From: CAWBVG01 sp963792175
GTDB lineage: Bacteria > Acidobacteriota > Vicinamibacteria > Vicinamibacterales > CAVVIG01
DNA: 64,000 nt
Direction: 5' to 3'
Assembly: GCA_963792175.1 (NCBI GenBank)
Contig: CAWBVG010000015.1
Span: forward strand, 1-64,000
In this document: piece after piece, positions 18,320 through 28,996 of the stretch
How the letters are laid out: each line of letters begins with the position of its first letter
Numbering within the stretch: position 1 is the stretch's first letter
Position numbers and translations under genes: made by a program
The notes under the pieces: generated by a model
The model's input: only the letters and a program-made list of their open reading frames with translations
Database searches by the model: none
What the model was told of the DNA's origin: nothing

Positions 18320-18397
18320 GGAGCTGGTGGCGGTTCGTCTGTGCGCGGATGAAGCCTGAGCGCGCGCGCATGTGAGCGGGTCGGCGGGTGCGTGGAG

Positions 18398-18418
18398 TGG
18401 GGACTCAGGGACTGGGGA
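18398..18418. repeat. three G-rich heptad units
   Basis: Three 7-bp units in register, consensus TGGGGAC/CTGGGGA, immediately upstream of a long G homopolymer. The phase is kept although the units differ. Confidence 0.5.
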
Positions 18419-18426
18419 TAAGTTTT

Positions 18427-18465
<39 letters not shown>

Positions 18466-18578
18466 CTAGGTGCCGGTGCTACGGTGCTAGGTGCGATGGT
18501 GCCAGGTGCTACGGTGCGTCTTGGTGCCAGGTGCCGGGTGCCGGGTGCCAGCCGCAGCTAGCCCCTAGCCCCCAGCCC
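18466..18578. repeat. heptad array, GGTGC type passing into AGCCCC type
   Basis: A run of 7-bp (sometimes 8-10-bp) units ending in GGTGC from 18467 to about 18550, followed by three units of the CTAGCCC type at about 18558-18578. The change of unit sequence with retained period is notable. The array ends 13 bp before the stop codon of the outer-membrane protein. Confidence 0.7.
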
Positions 18579-18590
18579 CTGCTGTGCTTT

Positions 18591-19193
18591 CTACCGGATG
18601 ACGACGCCGATCGACGCTCTCCAGAAGTGGAAGTTGCCCGGATCGAAGTTGATGTTGTCGGCGGTGCTGTTGTTCTGGATGTTACGCAGATACCGCAGGT
18701 CGCCGCGTAGTCCGAAGTGATCGGAGAAATACCCCATCACGCCGGCGCCCGCGTTCCAGCCCAGGTCGTTGTTCGACGAGCTGACGGTCGCAACCGTGCC
18801 GCCGTCGATCTGTGTCCGCAGCAAGCCAAGGCCCGCCGTGACGTACGGCCGGAGGCCGGCGCCGTGAGTTCCACCAATCGGAATCCCGACGATGAGGTTG
18901 CCCATGACGTCGATCACGCTGTTGTTGCCGAAGTCGTTCGTGGTGCCGAAGAAGCTGGGACTCCAGCCGAAGTCGAGCTCGCCGCCGATGATGCCTTTGC
19001 CCATCGCGCCAACCTGAGTGCCGATGCCGGCGCGGCCGTTGTCGAAGCTTCGGCCGAGGTTGTTGCCGTCGAATCCAGTGCCCGCGTTCGCTGCAACCCA
19101 CGGGCTGATGTAGCCTTCCGCGCGCGCCTGCACCGGCGAAAACGCCAGCGCGGCTGCCGCTGTAAGTAGTAGAACCTTTCCTGCACGTCGCAT
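18591..19193 (-). CDS. outer-membrane beta-barrel protein (porin-like, about 200 aa)
   Basis: A signal peptide (MRRAGKVLLLTAAAALAFSP...ARA) is followed by alternating beta-strands typical of an eight-stranded OMP_b-brl domain: GYISPWVAANAGTGF, GIIGGELDFGWSPSFFG, LRPYVTAGLGLLRTQ, LGWNAGAGVMGYFSDHFGLR and a last strand ending in FWRASIGVVIR. An Arg end is unusual, since most barrels end in an aromatic residue. Start at 19193 with a good GGAGGT ribosome-binding site. Its ligand is unknown. The gene is intact and convergent with the SixA-like gene. Confidence 0.85.
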   Translation of the reverse strand: MRRAGKVLLLTAAAALAFSPVQARAEGYISPWVAANAGTGFDGNNLGRSFDNGRAGIGTQVGAMGKGIIGGELDFGWSPSFFGTTNDFGNNSVIDVMGNLIVGIPIGGTHGAGLRPYVTAGLGLLRTQIDGGTVATVSSSNNDLGWNAGAGVMGYFSDHFGLRGDLRYLRNIQNNSTADNINFDPGNFHFWRASIGVVIR

Positions 19194-19480
19194 TGCTGTA
19201 CCTCCGGCTGTTCGGAGTGCAAGCGACGTACCTCGAAGAAGTACTAGACGCACATCAGCTTGCGAACGGACGAGCTCGTCCGCCGGCAGAGGTTGGCCTA
19301 TCGGGACAACCAGCCCTGAGCGCCGCAGCCGGAGCCGTCTGAGCCGTTTTTCACCAAAACGCGCGTACACCCTCTGAGGAACCTTCGCGGTCCGGCGAAG
19401 GCACTCGATTCGATCGAGCACGAGCGCACTGGCCTCGCCAGCTCAGCCGATCTACGAAGGCGGCTCTAAGGGGGAGAACG
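19194..19480. other. divergent intergenic region, no element recognised
   Basis: 287 bp between the outer-membrane protein and the PEP-CTERM gene. It contains small GC-rich dyads (for example GGACGAGCTCGTCC near 19267-19280) and must hold two promoters, but I find no convincing -35/-10 pair, riboswitch core or repeat array. The PEP-CTERM start at 19481 has a GGGGGAGAACG leader. Confidence 0.4.
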
Positions 19481-20061
19481 ATGAAATCAGCATTCGGCGC
19501 CACGGCTCTCGTGGTGGCCTTCATGTTCGTCTCATCAGCGACGGCCGGAGCGACGACGATTGCGTATGTCGCGACGCCTTTAGGCGGCAGCACCTGGCAA
19601 TACGATTATTCACTTGGCGGTGGCGCTCTGTCGGCACAACAGGGTTTCGCCGTCTTTTTCGACTCGTCCCTCTATTCCACACTCGCGCTCGTCAGTGCCA
19701 CTCCTCCGGATTGGGATCCCATCGTCGCCGATCCAATTGCGGATCCTCAGGTGAATTCACCCGGTTACTATGACGCCCTCGCGTTGGTGAATGCACCTGT
19801 GTTCACGGGTCCCTTCCGAGTGAGTTTCACCTGGCTGGGAGCGCAAGGCGCCATTCCAGGATCGCAGCCGAGGAGTTTTATCAGCTGGACGCCTCAGGAA
19901 CTCCGATTCCTTTCGAATCTCTCCAGACCTCTCCGATTGGCACTGCTGACGTTCCCGAGCCATCGACGCTGCTCTTGATGTCGACGGGAGCCGCGCTGGT
20001 TCGATTGGCGCGCACCCGCCGCCGTCAATCCGATGAAGCGCGAGGCTCAGATTCTCGATGA
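19481..20061 (+). CDS. PEP-CTERM sorting-domain protein, one apparent frameshift
   Basis: Secreted protein with a signal peptide (MKSAFGATALVVAFMFVSSA), a beta-rich region of about 130 residues and, in the next frame, a PEP-CTERM tail: VPEPSTLLLMSTGAALVRLA followed by RTRRR. The frame changes near 19865-19880, where GAQGA... passes into EEFYQLDASGTPIPFE. PEP-CTERM tails are recognised by an exosortase (EpsH/XrtA type), which cleaves the tail during export of exopolysaccharide-associated proteins; no exosortase lies in this window. The stop overlaps the ATG of the next gene (ATGA at 20058-20061). Confidence 0.8.
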
Positions 20062-21591
20062 GGCTTTACATGGCCCGCTTCATTCGTTTCGCTGGCGGCA
20101 TCCTGCTCGTCACGTCGACGACGCTGTCCACGTCGTCGACGTCGACCCAGCAATTGCTTACAATCGGCGGCTATGTAAAGGTCAGCGAAGTCCGCGTCAC
20201 ACGGACGGTTACTGAATTCGTCTATCGAGCGACGCTGGCCAACGCGGGATCTGCATTGGCCGGTGCCACGGCTCAAGCTTCGAGCGGCTCGAGTGCGACA
20301 ACAATTGTCGATGCATCGCTGACGTTCGGATCGGTCGTTCCCGGTGGAACCGTCGTCAGCAGCGATACGTTCGCCTTTCGGCACGATCGGACGGTTCCGT
20401 TCGACTTTTCGAATATCCGCTGGGTGATCACGCCGCTGGCCGGAAACCGGCCGCCGGTTGCAAATGCGGGGGCAGATCAAACTGTCGCTGTGTCTGACAG
20501 AGTGACGCTTGACGGCACCGGCTCGACGGATGCGGATGGCGATGCACTCCTCTATTCGTGGAGCTTCGAATCTGTTCCGTCTGGAAGTCGAGCCACGTTG
20601 TCAGACGCGTCGGCGCTGATGCCGACATTTGTCGTGGATGTGACCGGCACGTATCGAGTCCGTTTGATTGTGAACGACGGTCGAGCCGATGGCGCTTCGG
20701 ACACGGTCGAGATCAGCACGCGCAATTCGGCGCCGGTCGCACATGCCGGGCCTGATCAATCAGCGGTCGTGACACAGACGATCATGCTTGATGGCAGCGC
20801 TTCCTCGGACGTTGACGCCAATCCGTTGACGTTCTCCTGGACGTTGGTGCAGAAGCCGGGCGCGAGCACCACCACGCTGACGGGCCCGACTTCCGTCCAT
20901 CCTTCCTTCCTGGTGGACATGCCTGGCACCTACATCGCCTCGCTGGTCGTCAACGACGGGATCGTGAACAGCGCGCCTGCGAGCGTCACGATCAGTACCG
21001 GCGAATTCGGCGCCGGTCGCGAGCGCCGGATCGGATCAGACGGTCGTGGTTGGCGATCTGGTCGCGCTGAACGGGAATGGCTCCTCCGACATCGACGGCG
21101 ATCCGTTGACCTACAGCTGGTCTCTGACTGCCGCGCCGGCGGGCAGTACGGCGGTGCTGTTGAATCCGCTCGGCCCGACTCCGTCGTTCGTCATCAACAC
21201 GCCAGGCGACTATGTTGCCCAGCTCATTGTGAATGACGGCACCGTGGACAGCGCGCCGGACACGGTCGTGATCAGAACAGACGGACGCCCGGTGGCGAAC
21301 GCTGGCGCAGATCGGACGGGGCTGGTGGGCGACAGCTTGCAGCTTGACGGATCGGTGTCGTCCGATCCCGACAGCGATACGATTGGTTTCTCCTGGACAA
21401 TCGTCGGCGGCCCCGTGAACGGCGCCACACTGAGCGCACCGACAACGGTCAATCCGACATTCGCTGCGACGGCCGCCGGCACCTACACGGTCCAACTGGT
21501 GGTGAGCGACGGACGTCTCGACAGTCTGCCTGACACTACTGACATCGTGTATAACCGAGGCGCTCATCGGCCGAGCCGGCCGTTTGATTGA
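20058..21591 (+). CDS. multi-PKD-domain surface protein, one apparent frameshift
   Basis: After a signal segment and a 90-residue N-terminal beta domain there are four PKD-type repeats of about 90 residues, each opening with PVAxAGxDQ (PVANAGADQT, PVAHAGPDQS, PVASAGSDQT, PVANAGADRT) and ending in VRLIVNDG-like strands. PKD domains mediate protein-protein or glycan contacts in secreted proteins. The frame breaks once, near 20998-21003, within the linker before repeat three. The C-terminus overlaps the next frame by 8 bp, so the downstream metalloprotease could be the natural continuation of this protein. Confidence 0.82.
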
Positions 21592-23249
21592 GAAAATCTG
21601 GCCGGCCATGACGGCCGCCGATGCCATGGGTCCGCCGCTGCTCGACCGGGCACCTGGCGAAGCGCTGAGCCGCTTGGACGGCAAAGGCGATGACGCCATC
21701 GATTTCTATATCGTCGATGCGTCGATGTGGAGGGAAGGAACGCTGCGAAGCGCCGCCGGCGTTGCGGGCCTGACCGTGAAGTCGCCCCCCGGACCCGCGG
21801 CGAAATCCAGCGCATTTGTGCTCTTGCCCGTGACCGTCGTCGAAGCAGCCAACAAGTTCCACACGTCGGCCATCCACGAGCTGTTCCACGTGCTTCAGTT
21901 TGCCCACAATGCGGTGTTGACCGGATCGCAGCTGGTGGTATGTCGAGGCGAGCGCCCGTTGGGCGGAAGCGCATTTCGACAGGGCGCTTGCGCCGTGGAG
22001 TGAATGGACCAACGGTCAGGTGTGCTTTCCGGCCGGAACGGACTGCCGTCGCCGGGGCGCGTACAGAGAGGTGTACCGACCCTGGTTTGTCGATGGCTAT
22101 CAGAAGCGTAAGCCGTCCACGTCGCTAACCACCATGGGTCTCCTGAGTCCGTCAGCGACATCGAGGCGTTCATCTGGCCGTACTTCATGGAGCAGGAGAC
22201 CCGAAGCGGGTCGGCATCCATGAACGTGTGGAGCGCCGTCGAAAATCTCGGTTGTTGCGACCCAGCCGATTGAAAGATCGACTCGCTCCTTCCATTCAGA
22301 GAGAACTTCAGGAAGTCTGCCAAGCGGGATCTGAACATCGAACTGAATCCCGGTGACGCGCTTCCAGAAACCGGGCGTTCGTCGCGCTCGACGCGACCCC
22401 GAAGATGGTTTCGACGTGAACTTCGGCGCCGCTGACGGGAAGCCACCGGTCCATACGACCGACACGATCGTCGCGCTAGGAGACCTGAAGACAGAGATCA
22501 GTGTGGCTCCGTTGGCAGCTCAGTACGCAGAGGTGGCCGTCCCTGGCGACGACGTCAAGCAGATCATTTTCGATCTGCGCGAGATGGCGGACGCGGGCGC
22601 TGCCGCCGGCCTCGACATCGACGCCTTCGTGAAGATCAGAAACCGGAACTGGCAGCTGCGCGACCTGAACGGCCGGACCGAGCTCAGGTTCTGCACCGAA
22701 AAGCCGGATGAAGACCTCGAATCCTTGTGGTTCGTCGTCAGCAACCACACATTCCCGGCCTCCGGCGGCAGCACGGGCCGCCCCACGATCAAGCGAACGG
22801 CGACCGGCGCCCCCTGCGACGATGAATGGATCGGAACGTCCACGCTCATCTTCACGGACCAGGCGAGCTACGAGTCCACCATGACCTGGAAGCGAAACCC
22901 TCCGGATCAGGAAGGCACAACAGTCGTGTATGAAGGCGGAGGGACGGTGGAATTCCACTATTTGGTATTCGAGAACCTCGGGTGCACCGTGTCACCGAAG
23001 GTGTTCACGATCGATCCGGGGGAGTCAGGCATGTCGGTGGTTTATTCGAGCACCCCGGCCACCTTCGGTCTCTTTGGACGCATGAATAGATTCGTGACGA
23101 TCAACTGCCCGTCCCTGGAACCGTTCACGACTGGCATCGCAATCGACTGGATTATCGGAACTGGCCAGGTCAGCGAGGATGGAAAGACAATCGCGGAAAC
23201 CATCGTGACGCCGCAGGTCAGCAAGTCGTACCGTTTCACCCGACGCTAG
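21584..23249 (+). CDS. putative HExxH zinc metalloprotease, several frameshifts
   Basis: Not assignable to a named family. A zinc-binding motif AIHELFHVLQFAH lies near residue 95. It is followed, after a frame change near 21940, by WWYVEASARWAEAHFD, a WxxEAxAxW block in which the Glu could be the third ligand as in gluzincins. Further shifts near 22130, 22270 and 22370 link a segment ending PALPETGR to a 290-residue beta-rich C-terminal region up to SKSYRFTRR. All pieces have coding-like composition, giving roughly 550 residues. The opening codon TTG 21584 is poor, so this may be the C-terminal part of the PKD protein. Confidence 0.55.
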
Positions 23250-23302
23250 AGGCTCCGTCCGCCGGTCGTCGCTGGCTGAGCTGTGGAAATGCGCCGATCA
23301 AT

Positions 23303-23370
23303 CCACGAAAGCACGAAGCAGCACGAAGAAGAAATATTGATCTTCTTCGTGTCTTCGTGACTTCGTGGTC
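23303..23370. repeat. CACGAAG-type inverted-arm repeat
   Basis: Left arm 23303-23332 has three CACGAAG units at 8-10 bp spacing; right arm 23341-23370 has the reverse-complement units (CTTCGTG). The arms pair over about 28 bp with an 8-nt A/T-rich loop. It sits between convergent genes, where it could also serve as a terminator. Confidence 0.75.
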
Positions 23371-23396
23371 CCGGTGGAGACTGAGAGGCTGACTGC

Positions 23397-23927
23397 TTAT
23401 CGCTTGTGCGATTGCGCGTAGTCGATGGCGAACTGCTTCAGGGCCGGGCTCGTGAGGCCGAGCGCGGTGGCTTCCTGGAACGCGCGCTCGGTTTCCCAGT
23501 GGTCCACCGCGAGCCGCTTGATCATCCACATCGCCGCGGCGCGATTACCGGCCGCGCAGTGAATGTACGCCGGCTCGTTGCCGGGTGTCGCGAGCGTCGC
23601 GAGGAACGTGTCGGCGACGGCCGGGTCGGGCGCCTGGCCGCTGAAGGGGATGCTGTAGAAGTTGATGCCCGCGGCCTTCGCGGCCGCCGCTTCCGCCTCG
23701 ACGTTGGCGCCTGCTTCGGTGGGCAGCCGGAGGTTGATGATCGACTTGAACCCGAGTTTCTTGATCTCGGGCACGCCTTCGGGCTTCGTCGCGCCGCCGC
23801 AGGCGACGGTGGTTTCCAGGCGCGCGAAATTCGTGACGCCGGGGACTTCCGATTTTGTGACCTGAGCGCCGGCCGGACTCGCGAACGCGAACGCCGCCAG
23901 CATCAACAGCGAAAGGCGTAGAACCAT
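23397..23927 (-). CDS. BLH/DSP-type protein phosphatase, exported
   Basis: 176 residues with a signal peptide (MVLRLSLLMLAAFAFASPAGA) and the beta-lactamase-hydrolase-like/dual-specificity phosphatase fold: FKSIINLRLPTEAGANVEAE, a FYSIPF strand and the P-loop HCAAGNRAAAMW, corresponding to HCxSGxRS in the family. The Cys and Arg of the loop are present. Its substrate is unknown. A GAAGGAG site 8 nt before the ATG at 23927 supports the start. The gene is intact. Confidence 0.82.
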   Translation of the reverse strand: MVLRLSLLMLAAFAFASPAGAQVTKSEVPGVTNFARLETTVACGGATKPEGVPEIKKLGFKSIINLRLPTEAGANVEAEAAAAKAAGINFYSIPFSGQAPDPAVADTFLATLATPGNEPAYIHCAAGNRAAAMWMIKRLAVDHWETERAFQEATALGLTSPALKQFAIDYAQSHKR

Positions 23928-23995
23928 GAATGACTCCTTCCCGGGACCGCTTCCCGGAACGGCAATCATCCTACAAAGGCGGGTAGGGCGGGTAG

Positions 23996-24021
23996 CTAGC
24001 CCCCTAGCCCCCTAGCCCCTA
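23996..24021. repeat. three CTAGCCCC units overlapping a stop codon
   Basis: Three identical 8-bp units in tandem, directly followed by the stop codon (complement of CTA at 24019-24021) of the minus-strand gene. Probably the 8-bp relative of the CTAGCCC heptads at about 18558-18578; the extra C may be real or a base-calling error. Confidence 0.65.
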
Positions 24022-25072
24022 CTCTTTTTCGACCGTGACCGTGACCGGCTGATTGATGCGCGCGGTCAGCGCCGTTCCCGGCGCCAGAACCGCTTCCTGA
24101 CGTCCGCCGGCGACGACGGCTGCGCTGCCAGCGCCGGCTCCAGCCGCGGCGCCAATCGCCGCCCCTTTGCCGCCGCCGATGATGGCGCCGATGATCGCGC
24201 CGCCGATCGCGCCGCCGCCCACTTTCTGCGCGCTGCCGGTGGCGGGCGCATCGCCGTCCCTGAAGATCGTTTCGGTGTTGATCGGCACGCGCGTCCCGTC
24301 GGCGAGCACGAGCGTGTGGAAACGGATGCCGAGTCGCGCGCGCTCCTTGAACTTGCCGCCGCGCTCGACGAGCGACACCGATCCGATCGCGCGAGCTCCC
24401 GCCGGCACCGCCACGCGGTCGCCGACACGCACGTCGCGCGTGACGCGGGCGTCGACGCGATCCTCGACGCGCGCCGTCTCACTCGAGATGCGGTTCTCGG
24501 TCTGCAGGCCGATCACCGAATCGCGCGCAATCACGAGATCCTCGAACGTCTGCGACGGCGGCTCGGGAGCGCGCGGCGGATCCTGCGCGACGCGAGCCGG
24601 CTCGTCGGCGCGCGGCGAGGACGCAGGCTCGCTGGACGGCGGCGCTGGCGCCGGCCGGCGGTTGCGACGAGGCGCTGGCCGGCCAGGTGCTCGTCAGCGG
24701 CGGCGGCTGATCGCGGCGCGCGCTCGCCGGCGCGGCGCCTGCGGTTTGACGCGCGGCGTTGGCTGGCGGCTCGGCGCGTTTGCTGACCACCGTCTGCTTC
24801 GCGGTGGCCGCCGTCGATTTCTTCGACGGCTCGCTCACGACGGCTTCGGTCTCCTGCACGGGGCGCTCAGGGACCGCAGCGGCGACCGGTGCACCGGTCG
24901 GCGTCGTCGCTGGCGCTGCCGCCGGCGTTTCCGCGGGCGCCGTTGGCGTGGGCGTCATGGCGGCAGCGGGTGTCGGCACGGTGTTCTGCCGGGTTGCCAG
25001 GTATCCGCCGGCAGCGGCCGATGCGATACACGCCAGAGCAAGTGCCGCGATCGCGAGTCGATTCGAGGACAT
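24019..25072 (-). CDS. VirB10/TrbI-like envelope protein with glycine zipper, one apparent frameshift
   Basis: One membrane anchor near the N-terminus (LAIAALALACIASAAAGGYL), a Pro/Ala/Thr-rich linker of about 130 residues, then a C-terminal domain: LVIARDSVIGLQTENR, DVRVGDRVAVPAGARAIGSV, FHTLVLADGTRVPI, and a glycine-zipper stretch GGGAIGGAIIGAIIGGGKGA before a final beta-strand. This resembles the TrbI/VirB10 periplasmic domain (IPAGT...G.V pattern), but no type IV secretion partner is visible. The frame shifts near 24640-24665 inside the linker. AGGAG lies ahead of the ATG at 25072. Confidence 0.68.
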
Positions 25073-25295
25073 CAGAAACTCCTTGGACTGCACACGGGGA
25101 GAGGCAAGCGCCGTACCCGGCCCCGGCTGCGCACAGGTCCTCTAAGTCCGCAGAGAATAGCAGTTTATCAAATCAGCTCATGCGGGCGAGTGTCCATCCC
25201 CGGTGAATGTGTCCTGGGCTGAGTGCAGTCGCACTCGTAAAAAAGCCAGCAAATCCGCATGCCTCGACTGGCGAGGGGGTTGCACCGATTTCAGC

Positions 25296-25913
25296 GTGCG
25301 CCTGTTTCTGCTCATGCTGGTCCTCCTCGGCTGCGTCCCGGCAACCGCATCGGCGGTCACGATCGACGAGGTGGTGGCACTTTCCAAGAGCGGCGTTTCC
25401 GAACAGGTCATCGTGGCGGTCATCGAGCGCGACCAGACGCTCTTCACGTTGTCGCCGACGCTGATCATGAAGCTGCAGCGCGACGGCCTCAGCGACAGGA
25501 TCCTGCTGGCGCTCATCAAGAGCGGCCGCGCGAACGAGCCGCCTGTTCCCGCGAGTCCGGTCGAACCGGTGGCGGCGCCCATGCCTCCGCCGCCTCTGAT
25601 TGCCGTCGTCGGGCACGGCCCGCAGCTGCCGAACACGTCGGAGTTCGATTCGGTGGCGGTGGACGCCACAGAGGCCCCGCCGCCGCTGCCTGATCCGCCT
25701 CCGGTCTTCGTGCCGGTCCCGATCGTCGTCCCTGTCCCGCAGGTCAACCCCCACGCGGGGCGTCGTTCGCGTCTGCAGCCTGAGCAGTACCTCGAGCGCA
25801 CCGCGAATCCGCAGCTGTGCGTGCGAGCGCGTGCCGCTCGGCCCGTCTCCGTTCTCGGCGGCGCTGACGCGTGTCAGCGAATGTCCCGCCGTGGTGCAGC
25901 GATATCGAAATAG
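25296..25913 (+). CDS. secreted or lipoprotein of unknown function
   Basis: The GTG at 25296 begins a signal segment RLFLLMLVLLGCVPATASA, which contains a possible lipobox (LLGC). Next comes a helical motif TIDEVVALSKSGVSEQVIVAVIERD that recurs in many uncharacterised envelope proteins, then a long Pro/Val-rich segment. The C-terminal 55 residues look out of frame; the alternative frame ends VSECPAVVQRYRNSR. The open frame extends upstream to a GTG at 25203, but that part lacks protein-like composition. The function is unknown. Confidence 0.5.
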   Translation: MRLFLLMLVLLGCVPATASAVTIDEVVALSKSGVSEQVIVAVIERDQTLFTLSPTLIMKLQRDGLSDRILLALIKSGRANEPPVPASPVEPVAAPMPPPPLIAVVGHGPQLPNTSEFDSVAVDATEAPPPLPDPPPVFVPVPIVVPVPQVNPHAGRRSRLQPEQYLERTANPQLCVRARAARPVSVLGGADACQRMSRRGAAISK

Positions 25914-25962
25914 CCGCTGAATTTCGGATGGCGGAACCGGGATTGCGGATTACGATCTCCGC

Positions 25963-28925
25963 ATGAAATCCCGCATTTTCCCGTACACCGCGCTCCTCGC
26001 CCTGATTCTCGGTTCCGGCCTCCAGGCGCAGAAACCAGCGCCGAAGCCGCCGCAGAAAATCGACGAGGAGTACACGAAGACCATCAAACAGAACCTGCAG
26101 GATCCGCGCATCACGACGGAACTCGTGGATCACCTGCCGGCGTCGGATACGGTGCCCTCGCCGCTGAAATTCCTGGGACGCGCCGTCGGCACTCCCGGCG
26201 AGCTGACCTACGCCAAGGACATCTATCGCTACTACGAGGCGCTGGCGAAGGCGGCGCCGGGCCGCGCGAAGTACTTCAAGGTCGGCACGACTGAAGAAGG
26301 CCGCGACATCGTGCTGCTCGCGATCGCGGACGACGCGACGATCAAGTCGCTCGACAAGTACCGCGACATGCTCGGCGAGCTGACCGATCCGCGCAAGACG
26401 ACGCAGGAGCGCGCGCAACAGCTGCTGCACACGGCGAAGCCGATTTACTACGTGATCAGCGGAATGCACTCGCCGGAGACCGGCGGTCCCGAGATGCTCA
26501 TCGAGCTCGCCTACCGCCTGGTCGTCGAAGAGACGCCGTTCATTCAGAACATCCGCAACAACGTCATCACGCTCATCACCCCGGTGATTGAAGTGGACGG
26601 CCGCGAGAAGCAGGTCGACACCTACTACTTCAACAAGAAGCGCGCGCAGGGCGATGCGCGCCTGCCGCTGATGTACTGGGGCAAGTACGTGCAGCACGAC
26701 AACAACCGCGACGGCATGGGGCAGTTCCTGAAGCTGACACAGGCGGTGACGAAGGAAACGCTCGAGTGGCACCCGACCGTCATCCACGATCTGCACGAAG
26801 CGCAGACGTATCTCTATTCGTCGACCGGCACCGGCCCCTACAACAACGACATCGATCCGATTGTCGTCAGCGAATGGTGGACCCTCGCGCAGAACGACGT
26901 GATGGAGATGACCAAGCGCGGCGTGCCCGGCGTCTGGACCTACGGGTTCTACGACGGCTGGGTGCCGAACTACATGTTCTTCATCGCGCACAGCCACAAC
27001 TCGATCGGGCGTTTTTACGAGGTCCAGAGCTACGGCCCCGATCCCTACGAGGTCCGCCCCGGCGCGACGACGACGAGCAAGGAATGGTTCCGGCCGAATC
27101 CGCCGCTGCCGCAGATCAAGTGGGGCCCGCGCAACAACACGAACATCCAGCAGTCGGCGCTGCTGTTTTCGCTCAGCCATGTCGCGAAGAACAAGGACCT
27201 GTATCTCGAGAACTACTGGCTGAAAAACAAACGGGCGGTCGACAAGGGCAAGACCGGGCCGACCTACGCCTGGGTGATTCCAGCCACGCAGCGCCGCAAG
27301 GCCGACGCGGCCGACGCCGTCAACGAGCTGCGGATGCAGGGGCTCGAAGTGTCGCGCGCCTCGTCTGACTTCAAGGCGGGTGCCGTCGACGTCAAGGCCG
27401 GCGACTACGTCATCCGCGGCGATCAGCCGTTCCGGACGCTCGCGGACATGTACTTCTCGGTTCAGAACTACGCGCCGCAGAATCCGTCGCCGTACGACGA
27501 CACCGGCTGGACCTTCCAGTACATGCGCGACATCAAGATCGCGCCGGTCAGCGAGAAAGCGATCCTCGATCAGCCGATGACGATGCTGACGGCGGATGCC
27601 AAGGCGCCCGGCGGCATCGAAGGCACCGGCAGCGTCCTCGTCGTCGAGCACACGGCGGACAACAACCTGGTCACGTTCCGGTTCAAGAACAAGGACGTGA
27701 AGATGGCGGCGGCCGAAGAGGACTTCGAGCTGGCCGGCCACAAGTTCCGGGCCGGCGCGATCGTGATCGCCAACGCCGATCGCGCGAAGCTGGAGCCGAT
27801 GTTGAAGGACCTGGGGCTTTCGGCGTGGGCGGTGGCGTCGGCGCCGAACGTGAAGACGCACGACCTCGACCTGCCGCGCATCGGCTACATCCACAGCTGG
27901 ACGCGGACGCAGGACGAGGGCTGGTGGCGCGCCGCGCTCGACACCTTCGGCGTGCCGTACACCTACTTTGCGGATCAGAAGCTGCGGGAAGGCAACCTGC
28001 GGTCGAAATACGACGTGCTGATCTTCCCGCACGTCGGCGGCAGCGCGGTGTCGCAGGTCAACGGGATGCCGAAGATCGGGAGCGCGCCGCTGCCGTACAA
28101 GAAGACCGCGGACTTCCCGAATCTCGGCTACGTGGATCAGAGCGACGACATCCGCGGCGGGATGGGGGTCGAGGGGCTCGTCGAGCTCGCGAAATTCGTC
28201 CAGGAGGGCGGCACGCTCATCACCGAAGGCTCGACGGCGATTATCTTCCCCGAGTACGGCATCACGACCGGAGTCACCGTGGAAGAGCCGGCGGCGCTGT
28301 TCGTGCGCGGCTCGATCCTGCGCGCCCGGATCGCCGACATGAAGAGCCCGATTGCCTACGGATACGGCAGCACCGATCTGCCGGTGTATTTCAATCAGGC
28401 GCCGGTGTTGAATGCCGGCCGGCGGCGGCGGATTCGGCGGGTTCGGCGGCGGCCGCGGCGGAGCGCCGGGCACCAATCCGAACGCCGGCTTCGGGCAGAA
28501 CGTGACGCCGAACGCGGCGCCGCTGCGCATTCAACCGTTCGAAGCCGATCAGAACCCGGCGCCCGCCGGGCGGGGCGAGCGTCCGGCGGCGGACGAGATG
28601 GCGCAGGTCCGGCAGATGGCGCAGCAGTTCGGCATCGCGATCGACGACACGCGTCCGCGCGTCGTCATGCAGTTTTCGTCGGATCCGAACAACCTGCTGC
28701 TGTCGGGTACGCTCGCCAACGGTCAGTTCCTCACGAACCGCGCGGCGGCGCTCGACCATCCGGTCGGCAAGGGGCACGTGGTGATGTTTGCGATCCGGCC
28801 GTTCTGGCGGTGGCAGACGCAGGGCACCTACACGCTCGGGTTCAACGCGATCATGAACTGGAACGACCTCGATGCGGGGAAGCAGCAGGCCGCCCCGCGG
28901 GACGGCCTCGCAGCAGCCGCAGTGA
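25963..28925 (+). CDS. large secreted M14-family zinc carboxypeptidase-like protein
   Basis: About 985 residues: a signal peptide (MKSRIFPYTALLALILGSGL), an M14 catalytic domain with ISGMHSPETGGPEM (HxxE zinc ligands) and VIHDLHEAQTYLY (third ligand His), then a 500-residue C-terminal region including DIRGGMGVEGLVELAKFVQEG and a glycine-rich linker. The latter half resembles the glutamine-amidotransferase-like module common in these Acidobacteriota proteins. The frame shifts near 28415 at the start of the Gly-rich linker and again before the end (SQQPQ, stop at 28923-28925). A paralogue lies at 41843-44959 on the other strand. Confidence 0.85.
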
Positions 28926-28996
28926 GCCGAGTCCGACAAGGTACCGGGATTGGTCGTGGTCCGGGATCGGGGCTGATTGATTGCGGCGGTAGTTGG

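Noticed and set aside
19194..19480. cyclic-di-GMP or other riboswitch upstream of the PEP-CTERM gene
   Set aside because: GC-rich dyads are present, but the conserved core motifs of known riboswitch classes could not be found.
23303..23370. classical rho-independent terminator
   Set aside because: The stem is long and repeat-like and is not followed by a T run; better described as a repeat that may also terminate transcription.
25744..28530. 928-codon open frame antisense to the M14 peptidase
   Set aside because: Same shadow composition (Arg/Val/His/Asp-rich), no signal peptide or family motif, no ribosome-binding site.
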